DNA of 64,000 nt from CAVUWL01 sp963787415 (GCA_963787415.1 CAWBCO010000002.1:496001-560000), one strand, 5' to 3'. Shown: positions 23,402-31,407, counted from the stretch's first letter. A program made the numbers and translations. The notes: generated by a model from the letters alone, not told the origin.

Positions 23402-23884
23402 ATGCACGGTGGCGAGCGCAGCGGAGAGCCAATCACACGAGAGGGAATTGCGGCCCTGCGGGCGGAAATCGAGCAGCTGGAGGGAGACGCCCGCACTGAG
23501 ATGGCCGCCAGAATCAAGGCAGCGCGGGAGCTCGGCGACCTCAAGGAGAATGCCGATTATCACATTGCAAAGGAGGATCAGGCCCATCTTGAGACACGGA
23601 TCAAGAGGCTCAAACAGAGACTGCGCAACGCCGTTGTCGTCGGCGTCGACGGAGAGGCGGAGGGCTTTGCCTTTGGCCGCACGGCCGAGGTGCGCGACGA
23701 GGGGACCGCGGCGCTCAGCACCTGGACCCTGGTCGGGTCAACCGAGGCCGACCTGGCTCACGGGAAGCTCTCGGCGGAGTCGCCGATCGGTCGCGCCCTG
23801 ATGGACCGTAAGGTCGGCGAGCTGGTTGAGATCGAGACGCCGCGAGGCAAACGGACGCTGAGAATAGAAAGGCTTCTCCCCTAG
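23402..23884 (+). CDS. greA: Transcription elongation factor GreA
   Basis: Binds the RNA polymerase secondary channel and stimulates transcript cleavage to rescue backtracked complexes. The 160-residue protein has the N-terminal antiparallel coiled coil (about residues 15-80) with the tip motif GDLKENADYH carrying the acidic residues that coordinate catalytic magnesium, followed by a C-terminal FKBP-like domain ending in VELVEIETPRGKRTLRI-type strands and SAESPIGRALMDRKVGE. ATG 23402 is chosen (GAGG upstream) because it gives the family length; the frame is open further upstream over the divergent UBP gene. The divergent gene starts about 90 bp away. Confidence 0.94.
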   Translation: MHGGERSGEPITREGIAALRAEIEQLEGDARTEMAARIKAARELGDLKENADYHIAKEDQAHLETRIKRLKQRLRNAVVVGVDGEAEGFAFGRTAEVRDEGTAALSTWTLVGSTEADLAHGKLSAESPIGRALMDRKVGELVEIETPRGKRTLRIERLLP

Positions 23885-23897
23885 CGTTCCATCGCGT

Positions 23898-24908
23898 TTA
23901 GGGGATCGGCGCCGGTGCGATCTCGGTCGGCTCTCCGCCTGGCATCCAGTGAGCCTCCACCATCGGCGGAGTGTCACGCAGATACCACTCGGCGTCCAGG
24001 GCGCCCATGCAGCCGGTACCAGCCGCGGTGACGGCCTGACGATAAGTGTGATCGACGACGTCGCCTACGGCGAAGATCCCCGCCAGGTTCGTCCTGGTTG
24101 TAGCCTCCCGGGTGAGGATGTAGCCATCTGCATCGGTCTCGACCTGACCGACGATGATCTCGGACCTAGGAATGTGACCGATCGCGACAAATGCACCCCC
24201 GGTCTCGATCTCCTCGGTCTCACCGGTGTCGAGCTGGCGGAGGCGAACGCGAGCCAGCTTTCCGTCCTCGCCGGCGAGGAACTCCTCGGCCACGTAGGGC
24301 GCCTTGAACTGAATATTGCCCTGCTGGTGGGCCCGCTCTAACATGATCTTTGAAGCACGAAACTCCTCGCGGCGGTTGATGACCGTCAGCTCGCTCGCGT
24401 ACTTGGAGATGAAAATCGAATCCTCCATGGCCGAGTCACCACCACCGATGACGACCACCCTCTGGCCCTTGAAGAATGCTCCATCGCAAACGCCGCAGGT
24501 GGAAACACCGCGACCACCCAGCTCCATCTCACCGGGAATTCCGAGGCGGCGGGGCTCAGCCCCCATCGCCAAGATCACGGTCTTTGCCCGATGCACCTCC
24601 CCCCCTAGGAAGACCTTTTGCAGGCCCCCATCGGTGAGCTCGACCCGATCGACGTCATCGCTCACGAAGCGAGTCCCGAAACGCTCGGCCTGGGCGCGGA
24701 ACTGGCCCATCATCTGCGGCCCCATGATCCCCTCGGGATAGCCGGGATAGTTCTCGACATCGGTTGTGTTCTGCAGCTGCCCGCCCCAATGAAATCCCTC
24801 AAAGACGAGGGGCTCAAGATTGGCGCGGGCGGTGTAGAGCGCGGCGGTGTAGCCAGCCGGCCCTCCACCAATGATGATCACATCCTCAATCTTGCTGTCC
24901 TCAGCCAT
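23898..24908 (-). CDS. trxB: Thioredoxin-disulfide reductase
   Basis: FAD enzyme reducing thioredoxin with NADPH in the cytoplasm. The 336-residue protein has the FAD motif GGGPAGYTAALYTARA (residues 14-29), the redox-active pair C138-G-V-C141 (STCGVCDGAFFKG), the NADPH motif VIGGGDSAMED and the C-terminal FAD motif GIFAVGDVVDHTYRQAVTAA. Length is slightly above the usual 310-320 because of a Pro-rich tail. ATG 24908 is preceded by GGCGGCGAGAG. A sigma70-like promoter lies at 24943-24972. It converges with greA, 13 bp between the stops. Confidence 0.96.
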   Translation of the reverse strand: MAEDSKIEDVIIIGGGPAGYTAALYTARANLEPLVFEGFHWGGQLQNTTDVENYPGYPEGIMGPQMMGQFRAQAERFGTRFVSDDVDRVELTDGGLQKVFLGGEVHRAKTVILAMGAEPRRLGIPGEMELGGRGVSTCGVCDGAFFKGQRVVVIGGGDSAMEDSIFISKYASELTVINRREEFRASKIMLERAHQQGNIQFKAPYVAEEFLAGEDGKLARVRLRQLDTGETEEIETGGAFVAIGHIPRSEIIVGQVETDADGYILTREATTRTNLAGIFAVGDVVDHTYRQAVTAAGTGCMGALDAEWYLRDTPPMVEAHWMPGGEPTEIAPAPIP

Positions 24909-24942
24909 CTCTCGCCGCCTAAGACTAGTTACTTTACTTTGT

Positions 24943-24972
24943 ATAGTACCGCGCCGGCACGGCCCGCGTCAA
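24943..24972 (-). promoter_or_regulatory. Predicted trxB promoter
   Basis: On the minus strand a -35 TTGACG (complement of 24967-24972) and a -10 TACTAT (complement of 24943-24948) are separated by 18 bp and lie 35 bp before the trxB start. The -35 overlaps the stop codon of the upstream membrane-protein gene, so trxB can be transcribed independently of it. The following leader is AT-rich with a short AAAGTAAAGTA direct repeat. Confidence 0.55.
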
Positions 24973-26105
24973 CCGCGGCGACCGACAGTTGAGACAGCTT
25001 TTACCTCAGCTTCGGCGTTGCCGCCACGGTTGATCGGCAACCCAAAGGTTTCCCATTCTTGAACCTTGGTGCGCAACTGGAAGAAGGCGACGGCCCCGAA
25101 TGGAATCGGCATCCAGAAGGCGATCAGACGGTAGATCAAAATTGCTGGAAATATTGTGTCCTCAGGCAGGCCGAAGAGAACGAAGGCGCCGATCATTCCA
25201 GCATCGACAGCCCCCACTCCAGCCGGCGCAAGCGGAAACAGGTTGGCAACCATGCCGAGGAAAAAACCCTGGACGACGACTGCGAGAGGAACGTGAACGC
25301 CGAAGGCGTGAAAGGAGGCCCAGAGGATGCCAATGTTGGCCGCCCAAAAGCCGGCCGCGCCGAATACCGCGAGGCCGCCGCGGGATGGATGCGCAAAGAG
25401 ACCGAGCGCAAATCTGAAGCCCTCCCCAATGGTAGCCGGAGCACTGGCAAGTGTGTGGGCGATAGAGCGCGCGCGCTCGCCGCGCAGAAATGGCGCCACC
25501 CGCCGCTCCAAATCGGAGGGAATCAGGGCAATCGAGACGCCCACGAGTAGCAGTAAGCCTGCGACAGCGGCGGGAATCACGGTCAGCTCGACTGGATGCT
25601 GCCCATCAAGGACGCCGGTTCGAAGCAGGACCCCGAAGACAACCAGGGCCAACGGATAAAAGGCATAGTGAAGGGTTAGAAAGGCCACCATCCGCCGCCC
25701 GGCGTCGCGTCGTCGCATCCCAGCCTTGCGTAATGCCCAGAAGGTGAGAGCGATCCCCCCGGCACCGGCCGCCGAAAAAAGCAGCGTCGCCGCCAAACCT
25801 GCCATGTTGATCTCATATGTCTCAGTCCAACTGAGGCGCAGCGCCTTGCCGCCGACGACCGCCTTAAACAGCGCGGTGTAGGTGGCAAAAGCAATCACGT
25901 TAAAGCCGACCGCAATTCCGATCCAGGCTGGTTCGGCTTCGTCGAGCTTGTTTAGCGCACCGCCGAGGCCAACCAGCTTCGGGAAGAGGAAATAGATCCC
26001 AACCAGCAGGGCGACGACGACGATCGCCGTCTGCACCACCCGCCGCGCCGTGAGCAGCGGCAGCTCGACGGTCACCTCACCGTTCGCCGAGTCCTCCTGA
26101 GACAC
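24969..26105 (-). CDS. Lysylphosphatidylglycerol synthase TM-region (UPF0104) family protein
   Basis: Integral membrane protein of about 378 residues with 8-9 hydrophobic segments, belonging to the flippase-like family named after the membrane half of MprF. The family motif region GLAATLLFSAAGAGGIALTF, followed by LHYAFYPLALVVFGV and the Pro/Gly-rich NLFPLAPAGVGAVDAGMIGA, is present. No lysyl-transfer domain follows, so it is the stand-alone transporter-like form; lipid or lipid-linked sugar translocation is the usual hypothesis. I start it at GTG 26105, 10 bp after the PAP2-family stop; a longer frame to 26192 would overlap that gene. Likely co-transcribed with the PAP2 gene. Confidence 0.88.
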   Translation of the reverse strand: MSQEDSANGEVTVELPLLTARRVVQTAIVVVALLVGIYFLFPKLVGLGGALNKLDEAEPAWIGIAVGFNVIAFATYTALFKAVVGGKALRLSWTETYEINMAGLAATLLFSAAGAGGIALTFWALRKAGMRRRDAGRRMVAFLTLHYAFYPLALVVFGVLLRTGVLDGQHPVELTVIPAAVAGLLLLVGVSIALIPSDLERRVAPFLRGERARSIAHTLASAPATIGEGFRFALGLFAHPSRGGLAVFGAAGFWAANIGILWASFHAFGVHVPLAVVVQGFFLGMVANLFPLAPAGVGAVDAGMIGAFVLFGLPEDTIFPAILIYRLIAFWMPIPFGAVAFFQLRTKVQEWETFGLPINRGGNAEAEVKAVSTVGRRG

Positions 26106-26115
26106 GCCGGAGACG

Positions 26116-27060
26116 CTACCCCCTCGCGAGGTCCTCCAAGCGCAACAGCGATCGATTGACCCCCCCAACCAGCGGCTCAGCCAAAGGTTCACCGCGCCGT
26201 ACAGCTAGAACCAGCAGCGCTCCCGCCGCGAGGTCGCTGACATAGTGCTCGCCAAGGTAGACGAGGGCGAATCCGAGGGTAAGCGCATATGCCCAGCCCA
26301 CAGCCCCCTCAACTGGGCCAGCCTCGGAGAGCGACAGCGCTGCGCTCAGCGCGGTCGCGAAATGCAGAGAGGGCATCGCCGCCCAGGGATTGCCACCGAG
26401 CGCCCCATACATACCGGGCCAGGCCGGGCCCCAAGTCTCCTCACCAACGCCAATCATGATCCGACGCACCCCTTCTCCCGTCAGTCCCTGTTGAGAGGAC
26501 CACCAGGGGGGCGCGGTGGGGACGATGAAGTAAACGGCACAGCCGATATCGAAGACGGCAGCTAGCTGTCGAGCGGCGCGCGGAAAGCGCTCGTTGTGGC
26601 GAGTCAGGATCAAAGCCAGGGCGAGGTAGGGCTCAAGGAACCAAAGCCAGTGCACCCAGGTGAGGAAGCGGTTGATCAGCTTCGCGGCGCCAAGGCGACC
26701 AAGCGCCTGCTGCAGCCGAGCGTTTGGCAGGCGCCCAGCGCCAAGCTTGCGATCGATCGCGATCGGATAGTTGACACGGAGTCGTCGACGGAGGCGATCG
26801 GGGTCATCGAACGGGACCTCATGGACCATCGTGAAGGCCCACATCTGCAGTGCGAAGAGGGCGACGTCTCTTTTTTTTGAGCGCGGTCTCAGCACCGCCA
26901 GCGCAAGCGGTCCCCCGGCGCAGGCGGCAATCGTGAGTGAAGCCGGGATCTTTAGGCGTCGGCGCGCCAGCGGCAACCCAAATGCGGCGACCAGCGCAGC
27001 GCAGGCTCCTGAGCGAACCGCGATGCGAAGCGCTGGAGATGGACGAGATCGCCTCCGCAT
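26116..27060 (-). CDS. PAP2-superfamily membrane phosphatase/phosphotransferase
   Basis: Integral membrane protein of 314 residues. The PAP2 signature is split as usual: the upstream basic motif is weak, while NPWAAMPSLHFATALSAAL carries the PSLH catalytic motif and LGEHYVSDLAAGALLV the GEHYxxD histidine and aspartate. The N-terminal part (WLWFLEPYLALALIL, FIVPTAPPWW) resembles the subgroup that acts on inositol-phosphate or prenyl/lipid phosphates (AUR1/PAP2_3-like). Together with the downstream flippase-like protein it suggests a role in envelope lipid metabolism. The start ATG 27060 is close to the divergent pseudo-oxidase gene (77 bp between starts). Confidence 0.88.
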   Translation of the reverse strand: MRRRSRPSPALRIAVRSGACAALVAAFGLPLARRRLKIPASLTIAACAGGPLALAVLRPRSKKRDVALFALQMWAFTMVHEVPFDDPDRLRRRLRVNYPIAIDRKLGAGRLPNARLQQALGRLGAAKLINRFLTWVHWLWFLEPYLALALILTRHNERFPRAARQLAAVFDIGCAVYFIVPTAPPWWSSQQGLTGEGVRRIMIGVGEETWGPAWPGMYGALGGNPWAAMPSLHFATALSAALSLSEAGPVEGAVGWAYALTLGFALVYLGEHYVSDLAAGALLVLAVRRGEPLAEPLVGGVNRSLLRLEDLARG

Positions 27061-27137
27061 AGGGCCGGCGAGTATAGGTCGGCGCAGGAGAGCAGGAGCG
27101 GCGGCGCGCCGCGCCGCGTGATTAGAATGGCCGCGCC

Positions 27138-27836
27138 TTGTCGCCCCACTCTCCTGGCACCCACCAGATCGAAACTTTGCTGTGGATCAGCCTGATCGCG
27201 GCGGCGATCGTCATCGTCGCCGTCAACGTCGGGCTGATCTACGCGGTGCGCCGCTACCGCGCCGAGCGCGGCACCAAACCGCGCCAGATGCGCGGCGGCC
27301 GCAGAATCCAGTTGCGCGTCGCCGCCGGACTTTCGGTCTTGGCGATCGCGCTAATCGCGCTCAGCATCGTTTTCACCGATCGCGCGCAACAGATTCCGAG
27401 GACCGGCCCCGCGGGACTCGCGTCGGCCCGCTCCACCCCGCTGACGATCCAGGCGACCGGGCGCCAGTGGCTGTGGCGCTACAACTACCCAAACGGAGCC
27501 TTCTCTTATTACAAACTGGTAGTCCCAGTGGACACCGCGATCGACTTGAACCTTGCCTCCACCGACGTGGTTCACACCTGGGATGTACCCGAATTGGCCG
27601 GCAAGCGCGATGCTGTACCCGGCAAGCAGAATCGGGTGGTCTTCCTGGCCGAACGGGAAGGCTCTTACAAGGGTCAGGCGGCGACCCTCTCGGGTCAGTC
27701 CTACGCGGCGATGCGGACCGAAGTCGACGTCGTCTCCCCCCAAGCCTATGAAGCATTCATCAAAACCCAAAAAGCCGAGGTCCAGGCGGCACAGAACCGA
27801 GTGGTAGGGATGATCGAAAAAGGACACATCCCTTGA
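27138..27836 (+). CDS. Cytochrome c oxidase subunit II paralogue lacking CuA ligands
   Basis: A 232-residue homologue of oxidase subunit II: two membrane helices (about 12-36 and 60-80), then a cupredoxin domain with GRQWLWRYNYPNG and DVVHTWDVPEL. Aligned to the canonical subunit II of this window (37543-38334), the CuA loop CTELCGFGHSTM becomes AATLSGQSYAAM: both cysteines are lost (A181, S185), the Glu is T183 and the His is Y189; only H146 and M192 remain. It therefore cannot bind the binuclear CuA centre. Quinol-oxidase subunits also lack CuA, but the partner subunit I here lacks its hemes too. Start TTG 27138, possibly leaderless (TAGAAT at 27123-27128). Its stop overlaps the next start (TTGA). 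Confidence 0.88.
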   Translation: MSPHSPGTHQIETLLWISLIAAAIVIVAVNVGLIYAVRRYRAERGTKPRQMRGGRRIQLRVAAGLSVLAIALIALSIVFTDRAQQIPRTGPAGLASARSTPLTIQATGRQWLWRYNYPNGAFSYYKLVVPVDTAIDLNLASTDVVHTWDVPELAGKRDAVPGKQNRVVFLAEREGSYKGQAATLSGQSYAAMRTEVDVVSPQAYEAFIKTQKAEVQAAQNRVVGMIEKGHIP

Positions 27837-29515
27837 GTTCGAACCCGCGCCCGGAGCTGGTTGTGGACGGATACCCGCGTCGCCGGCCGCGCTGGATCGA
27901 ATTGGCGACCAGCGGCGACCACAAGGACGTAGGCCGGGTCCTGATCGCGGCCGCCTTCGGTTTTCTCTTCATCGCCGTGATCGAGATATTGCTCATGCGC
28001 CTGCAGTTGGTGATCCCCGAAAACACCTTCCTCACCCCGGTTACCTTCAACCGGATCCTCTCCTTCTACGGGGCCACCGCGATCTTCCTCTTTGCGATTC
28101 CCCTCAGCTTTGGACTTTTCTACTACCTACTGCCCCTCCAAATCGGGGCCCGTGGAACTGCGCTGCCGCGGCTCGGCCAGATGGGCATGTGCCTCTACGT
28201 TGCCGGGGCGACGGTGCTCTACGCAACCCTCCTCTTCACTCCATCTGAGGCCGGCATCAACCCCCTTGCGCCCTTATCCGAACTCGCCTACCTGCCAAAC
28301 AATGGAGTCGATGCCTGGGCCACGGCAACCGGTCTGTGCACCCTCGGCTTCGTCCTCATCGCGATCAATCTGGTCGCGACGGCGCGCGGCATGCGAGCGC
28401 CGGGGATGGTCTGGCGGCGAGTGCCGGTGTTTGCCTGGGCGGCGGCGATCTGCTCCTGGCTAATGCTCGTAATCGGTCCGGTGATGCTTGCCGCGCTGGC
28501 GATGTTGCTGATCGACCGTATCTATGACGGAGTCTTCTTTAACGGCGGCTCCGGTGGGGCGCCGTTGCTGTGGCAACACATGAGCTGGATCTTTTTCACC
28601 GGTACCTACATGCTGATCCTGATCACCGCCTTCGGCGCGATCGCTGAGATCGTCCCGGTTTTCTCCCGCAAGCCTCTTTTTAACCGGGGTGCAGTGATCG
28701 GTTCGCTGGCAGCGATCGCCGTGATTGGCACCCTTGCATGGATGCAAAACATGCTGAGTGCACCGATCGGGATCGGCTGGATGTACTTCGCAATGATCAT
28801 GTCACTGGCGCTAATCGTCCCCTTCGGGCTGATCGTCTTTAACCTGATCGCGACGATCATCGGTGGGACGCTGCGGCTGCGGGCGCCGCTGCTCTTTGCC
28901 CTCGGGGCGATCTCTGCGATCTCAATCGGCCTTGCCGCGGAGATTGGGCAATCGATGGTCGCTGCAGCCTGGCAGCTAGGGAGCACCACGGAGGCGACCG
29001 CGGCGACCGATTTTGCCCTGACCGGAGGTGCTGTCTTCGGTGGCTTCGCGGCGCTTTACTACTGGTTTCCGAAGATGACCGGGCGCACGATGGGCGAGAG
29101 CCTGGCGCGGATTTCCTTCTGGACGATGTCGTTGGGGATCCTCATCGCCCTCGTGCCGCTGCTGCTGGCTGGCGCCCAGCATGGAGAGGTTGCAAACGCG
29201 TATAAGTTCTTCAGCCAAACCGGCGTCACGGGCTATAACCTGATCGCTTCGATCGGCACCTTGGTCTTGGCGATCGGGATCATTATTACGCTCCTAAATG
29301 CGATTCTTAGCCGCACGGGAGGGGCCGAGGCCGGGCACGATCCCTGGGGCGGTGAATCGCTGGAGTGGCTCACCCTCTCGCCACCTGAGCCCCACAACTT
29401 CGATCTGGTTCCCGATGTCCGCAGCCCCCAGCCGATGCGCGATATTCGCGAGGCGATCGCGCATCGCAGCGCGCGGGCCCGGCTACCCGCCCGCGAGTCC
29501 CAGCCGGTAGCCTAA
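27833..29515 (+). CDS. Heme-copper oxidase subunit I paralogue lacking all heme and CuB ligands
   Basis: A 560-residue, 12-13-helix protein clearly homologous to oxidase subunit I over its length (conserved APGMVWRRVPVFAWA, LWQHMSW, FSRKPLF, GGAVFGGFAALYYWFPKMTG). Aligned with the canonical CtaD at 35625-37529, all six metal-ligand histidines are replaced: helix II VHAA to FYGA (Y79), SHPAVY to FTGTYM (His to T256 and the cross-linked Tyr to M260), AHHM to MQNM (Q305, N306), and AHIHF to AATDF-type residues A391 and D393. The protein cannot bind heme a, heme a3 or CuB in the known way. The frame is intact and uses normal codons, so it is not a decaying pseudogene. It is coupled to the subunit II paralogue and followed 5 bp later by ctaB. 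Function unknown. Confidence 0.9.
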   Translation: MSSNPRPELVVDGYPRRRPRWIELATSGDHKDVGRVLIAAAFGFLFIAVIEILLMRLQLVIPENTFLTPVTFNRILSFYGATAIFLFAIPLSFGLFYYLLPLQIGARGTALPRLGQMGMCLYVAGATVLYATLLFTPSEAGINPLAPLSELAYLPNNGVDAWATATGLCTLGFVLIAINLVATARGMRAPGMVWRRVPVFAWAAAICSWLMLVIGPVMLAALAMLLIDRIYDGVFFNGGSGGAPLLWQHMSWIFFTGTYMLILITAFGAIAEIVPVFSRKPLFNRGAVIGSLAAIAVIGTLAWMQNMLSAPIGIGWMYFAMIMSLALIVPFGLIVFNLIATIIGGTLRLRAPLLFALGAISAISIGLAAEIGQSMVAAAWQLGSTTEATAATDFALTGGAVFGGFAALYYWFPKMTGRTMGESLARISFWTMSLGILIALVPLLLAGAQHGEVANAYKFFSQTGVTGYNLIASIGTLVLAIGIIITLLNAILSRTGGAEAGHDPWGGESLEWLTLSPPEPHNFDLVPDVRSPQPMRDIREAIAHRSARARLPARESQPVA

Positions 29516-29520
29516 CCGGC

Positions 29521-30447
29521 ATGGACGCTGGCGTCGGAGCGCAGACAGCCCCCGCTCCAACGGCGACTGCGAACACGCATCGCTCAGAGACACTGGCCCT
29601 CGCCCGCGACTACCTGACGCTGACCAAGCCAAAGGTCCAGTCACTACTGCTGTTCATCACGGTGACGACGATGTACGTCGCTGGAGACCCAACCGTTGGC
29701 CTCGTTTTCCTGACCTGCTTGGGCGGCGCGCTCTCGGCTGGTGGAGCCGGCGCTATCAACCATGCATTCGATCGCGACATTGATCGCAAAATGACCCGCA
29801 CCGCCCAGCGACCGGTGGCCGCCGGGCGCATCTCAGCCACGGCGGCGACCGCCTTTGGTGTGTTTTTGGGCTGCGCCTCGGTCGCCTTGCTGGCGCTGGC
29901 GGTGAATCCGCTTGCAGCGGCGCTATCGCTCTCGGGTCTACTTGGCTACGTCTGCGTCTACACCCTCTGGCTGAAGCGCTCCACGCCGCAAAACATCGTG
30001 ATCGGCGGGGCCGCCGGAGCGGTCCCGCCCCTGGTCGCCTGGGCGGCGGTGACGGGGGGGCTCAGCGGCACAGCTCTCTACCTCTTCGCAATTGTTTTCT
30101 TTTGGACCCCTGCCCATTTTTGGGCCCTCTCGCTGCTGATGAAGGAGGACTATGCAAAAGCCGGGGTGCCGATGATGCCGGTCGTACGTGGAGAGGCGGA
30201 GACGCGGCGCCAAATCCTTCTCTACACGCTGCTGCTTTACGCGGTCACGCAGCTGCCCTTTTGTGCGGGGGCCTTCGGCCTCCCCTACCTGCTCGCCTCA
30301 ATGACGCTGGGAGCGATATTCATCTACTGCTCGGTTCAACTGCTGCGCAGCGCCGAGCGCCGCTGGGCTCTGCGCACCTACCTGTATTCGCTCTCCTACC
30401 TCGCCCTGCTCTTTCTCGCGATGGCGCTTGACACCAGGCTCGCCTGA
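29521..30447 (+). CDS. ctaB: Protoheme IX farnesyltransferase (heme O synthase)
   Basis: UbiA-family membrane prenyltransferase adding a farnesyl group to protoheme for heme O, the precursor of heme A used by the aa3 oxidase. The 308-residue protein has about 8-9 membrane helices. The first Asp-rich motif is NHAFDRDIDRKMTRTAQRPV and the second is in the loop around KEDYAKAGVPMMPVVRGEAETRRQI; FFWTPAHFWALSLL is typical of CtaB/COX10. An N-terminal soluble stretch of about 35 residues precedes the first helix. It begins 5 bp after the subunit I paralogue and is followed by two small membrane-protein genes. Confidence 0.95.
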   Translation: MDAGVGAQTAPAPTATANTHRSETLALARDYLTLTKPKVQSLLLFITVTTMYVAGDPTVGLVFLTCLGGALSAGGAGAINHAFDRDIDRKMTRTAQRPVAAGRISATAATAFGVFLGCASVALLALAVNPLAAALSLSGLLGYVCVYTLWLKRSTPQNIVIGGAAGAVPPLVAWAAVTGGLSGTALYLFAIVFFWTPAHFWALSLLMKEDYAKAGVPMMPVVRGEAETRRQILLYTLLLYAVTQLPFCAGAFGLPYLLASMTLGAIFIYCSVQLLRSAERRWALRTYLYSLSYLALLFLAMALDTRLA

Positions 30448-30460
30448 TAGAAATCCGGTT

Positions 30461-30571
30461 ATGGATCGCGAGAGCGCAAGGCGCAAAATGACAGCCGGCA
30501 TGCTGGCGGGCGGGTTGGCTGCCGCCGTCTTTGGTCTTTCCTTCATCGTCGCCTTGCTCTATATCGCCTAG
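30461..30571 (+). CDS. 36-residue single-span membrane microprotein
   Basis: A short gene lying between ctaB and the 95-residue membrane protein. ATG 30461 to TAG 30569-30571 encodes 36 residues: a basic N-terminus (MDRESARRKMTAGM) and one strongly hydrophobic helix (LAAAVFGLSFIVALLYIA) running to the C-terminus. Size, topology (Nin-Cout) and location match the tiny accessory subunits of bacterial heme-copper oxidases (CcoQ/CtaF-like), although the sequence is not close to those I know. It may associate with the aa3 oxidase or with the ligand-free paralogue encoded just upstream. A gene this short could be missed by gene callers. Confidence 0.65.
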   Translation: MDRESARRKMTAGMLAGGLAAAVFGLSFIVALLYIA

Positions 30572-30580
30572 TCGCAGTCG

Positions 30581-30868
30581 ATGAGCGAGCACCGAGAAAT
30601 CCCCGAGCCAGGCGAATTGATCTACACGCCGCGTTCCTCTTGGGCGCCAGCTTTTATCGCCGCCGGGATCGCGGCGATGGTCTGCGGAATCTATGCCAAC
30701 GGCTTCATCTTCCCTTCCTTCAGCTACACGATCGTCGGTGCGATCTTCTTTCTCGGCGCAATGCGAAGCCTCATTCGCGGCGCGCTCCGCGACTTCTATC
30801 GCCTGCCCCGCAAACAGCGCCTGCGCGGCGCCGTCTTGCCGGTGGAAACGATCAGGGCGCCGCGCTGA
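30581..30868 (+). CDS. Small two-helix membrane protein, possible oxidase subunit IV-like
   Basis: A 95-residue protein starting at ATG 30581, 9 bp after the microprotein stop. A hydrophilic N-terminus with EPGELIYTPRSSW precedes two hydrophobic helices (about residues 22-38 and 46-63) and a basic C-terminal tail. The pattern of an acidic, Pro-containing N-terminus followed by W and paired helices is like actinomycete cytochrome c oxidase subunit IV (CtaF), which is also encoded near ctaCDE, but the similarity is in topology rather than clear sequence. It ends the plus-strand run pseudo-II, pseudo-I, ctaB, microprotein, this gene. Confidence 0.65.
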   Translation: MSEHREIPEPGELIYTPRSSWAPAFIAAGIAAMVCGIYANGFIFPSFSYTIVGAIFFLGAMRSLIRGALRDFYRLPRKQRLRGAVLPVETIRAPR

Positions 30869-30883
30869 GCACTCGTTAGAGCC

Positions 30884-31285
30884 TCAGTCCGGGCTCATCC
30901 CCGAGGTGGCGCCATCAGAGGTCCAGACGCGAATTATGTCTCGCATCGAGAGAACTCCGACCAGATCGGCGTCCTCAAAAACAACCAGGTGGCGGACCCC
31001 GCGATGCGACATCTCCGTGGCGGCTCGCTCCAAGCTCCACTCCGGAGCAGCCGCGATTACGCTGCTGCTCATGTGTTCGGCAACCAGCTCCAGATCGGGG
31101 TCCTCCCCGCTGCCCACGGATCTAAGGATGTCGCGCTCGGTGATGATTCCCGGTGCCGGGGACTCCTGGTCGCTGACCAGCGCAGCGCCGATGCCCTTTT
31201 GCACCATCTGTTCCGCCGCCTCGCGCAGGGTATGCGAGGGACCGACCACAAGTGCCACCTCTGACATCCCGTCCCGTACCTGCAT
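30884..31285 (-). CDS. CBS-domain pair protein
   Basis: A 133-residue cytoplasmic protein made of two CBS domains (about residues 5-60 and 68-125), recognised by the repeated pattern TLREAAEQMVQKGIGAALVSD...GIITERDILRSV and SLERAATEMSHRGVRHLVVFE...GVLSMRDIIRVW. Such Bateman modules bind adenosine nucleotides and usually sense energy charge. I start it at ATG 31285 because GAGAGGG lies just upstream; a longer frame exists to 31423. It lies between respiratory genes and is divergent from the cytochrome c lipoprotein, so a role in adjusting respiration is plausible but only inferred. Confidence 0.88.
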   Translation of the reverse strand: MQVRDGMSEVALVVGPSHTLREAAEQMVQKGIGAALVSDQESPAPGIITERDILRSVGSGEDPDLELVAEHMSSSVIAAAPEWSLERAATEMSHRGVRHLVVFEDADLVGVLSMRDIIRVWTSDGATSGMSPD

Positions 31286-31407
31286 CTCGCCCTCTCTTTC
31301 ATCCTCAGGGTTCGTGCCGATCGACGCAAGACTACCCCAACCCGGGTGGCCGCCAAGGGACTTGCGCAGCGGCTCTGACATATAGAATCCGCCCCGCCTC
31401 GCGCCCG

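Noticed and set aside
26105..26192. Longer N-terminus for the UPF0104 membrane protein
   Set aside because: It would overlap the PAP2-family gene by about 77 bp and adds a non-native Arg/Trp/Cys-rich segment.
27833..29515. Interpreting the ligand-free subunit I as a decaying pseudogene
   Set aside because: The frame is intact over 560 codons, keeps family motifs and is coupled to an intact partner and to ctaB; decay would be expected to add stops or frameshifts.
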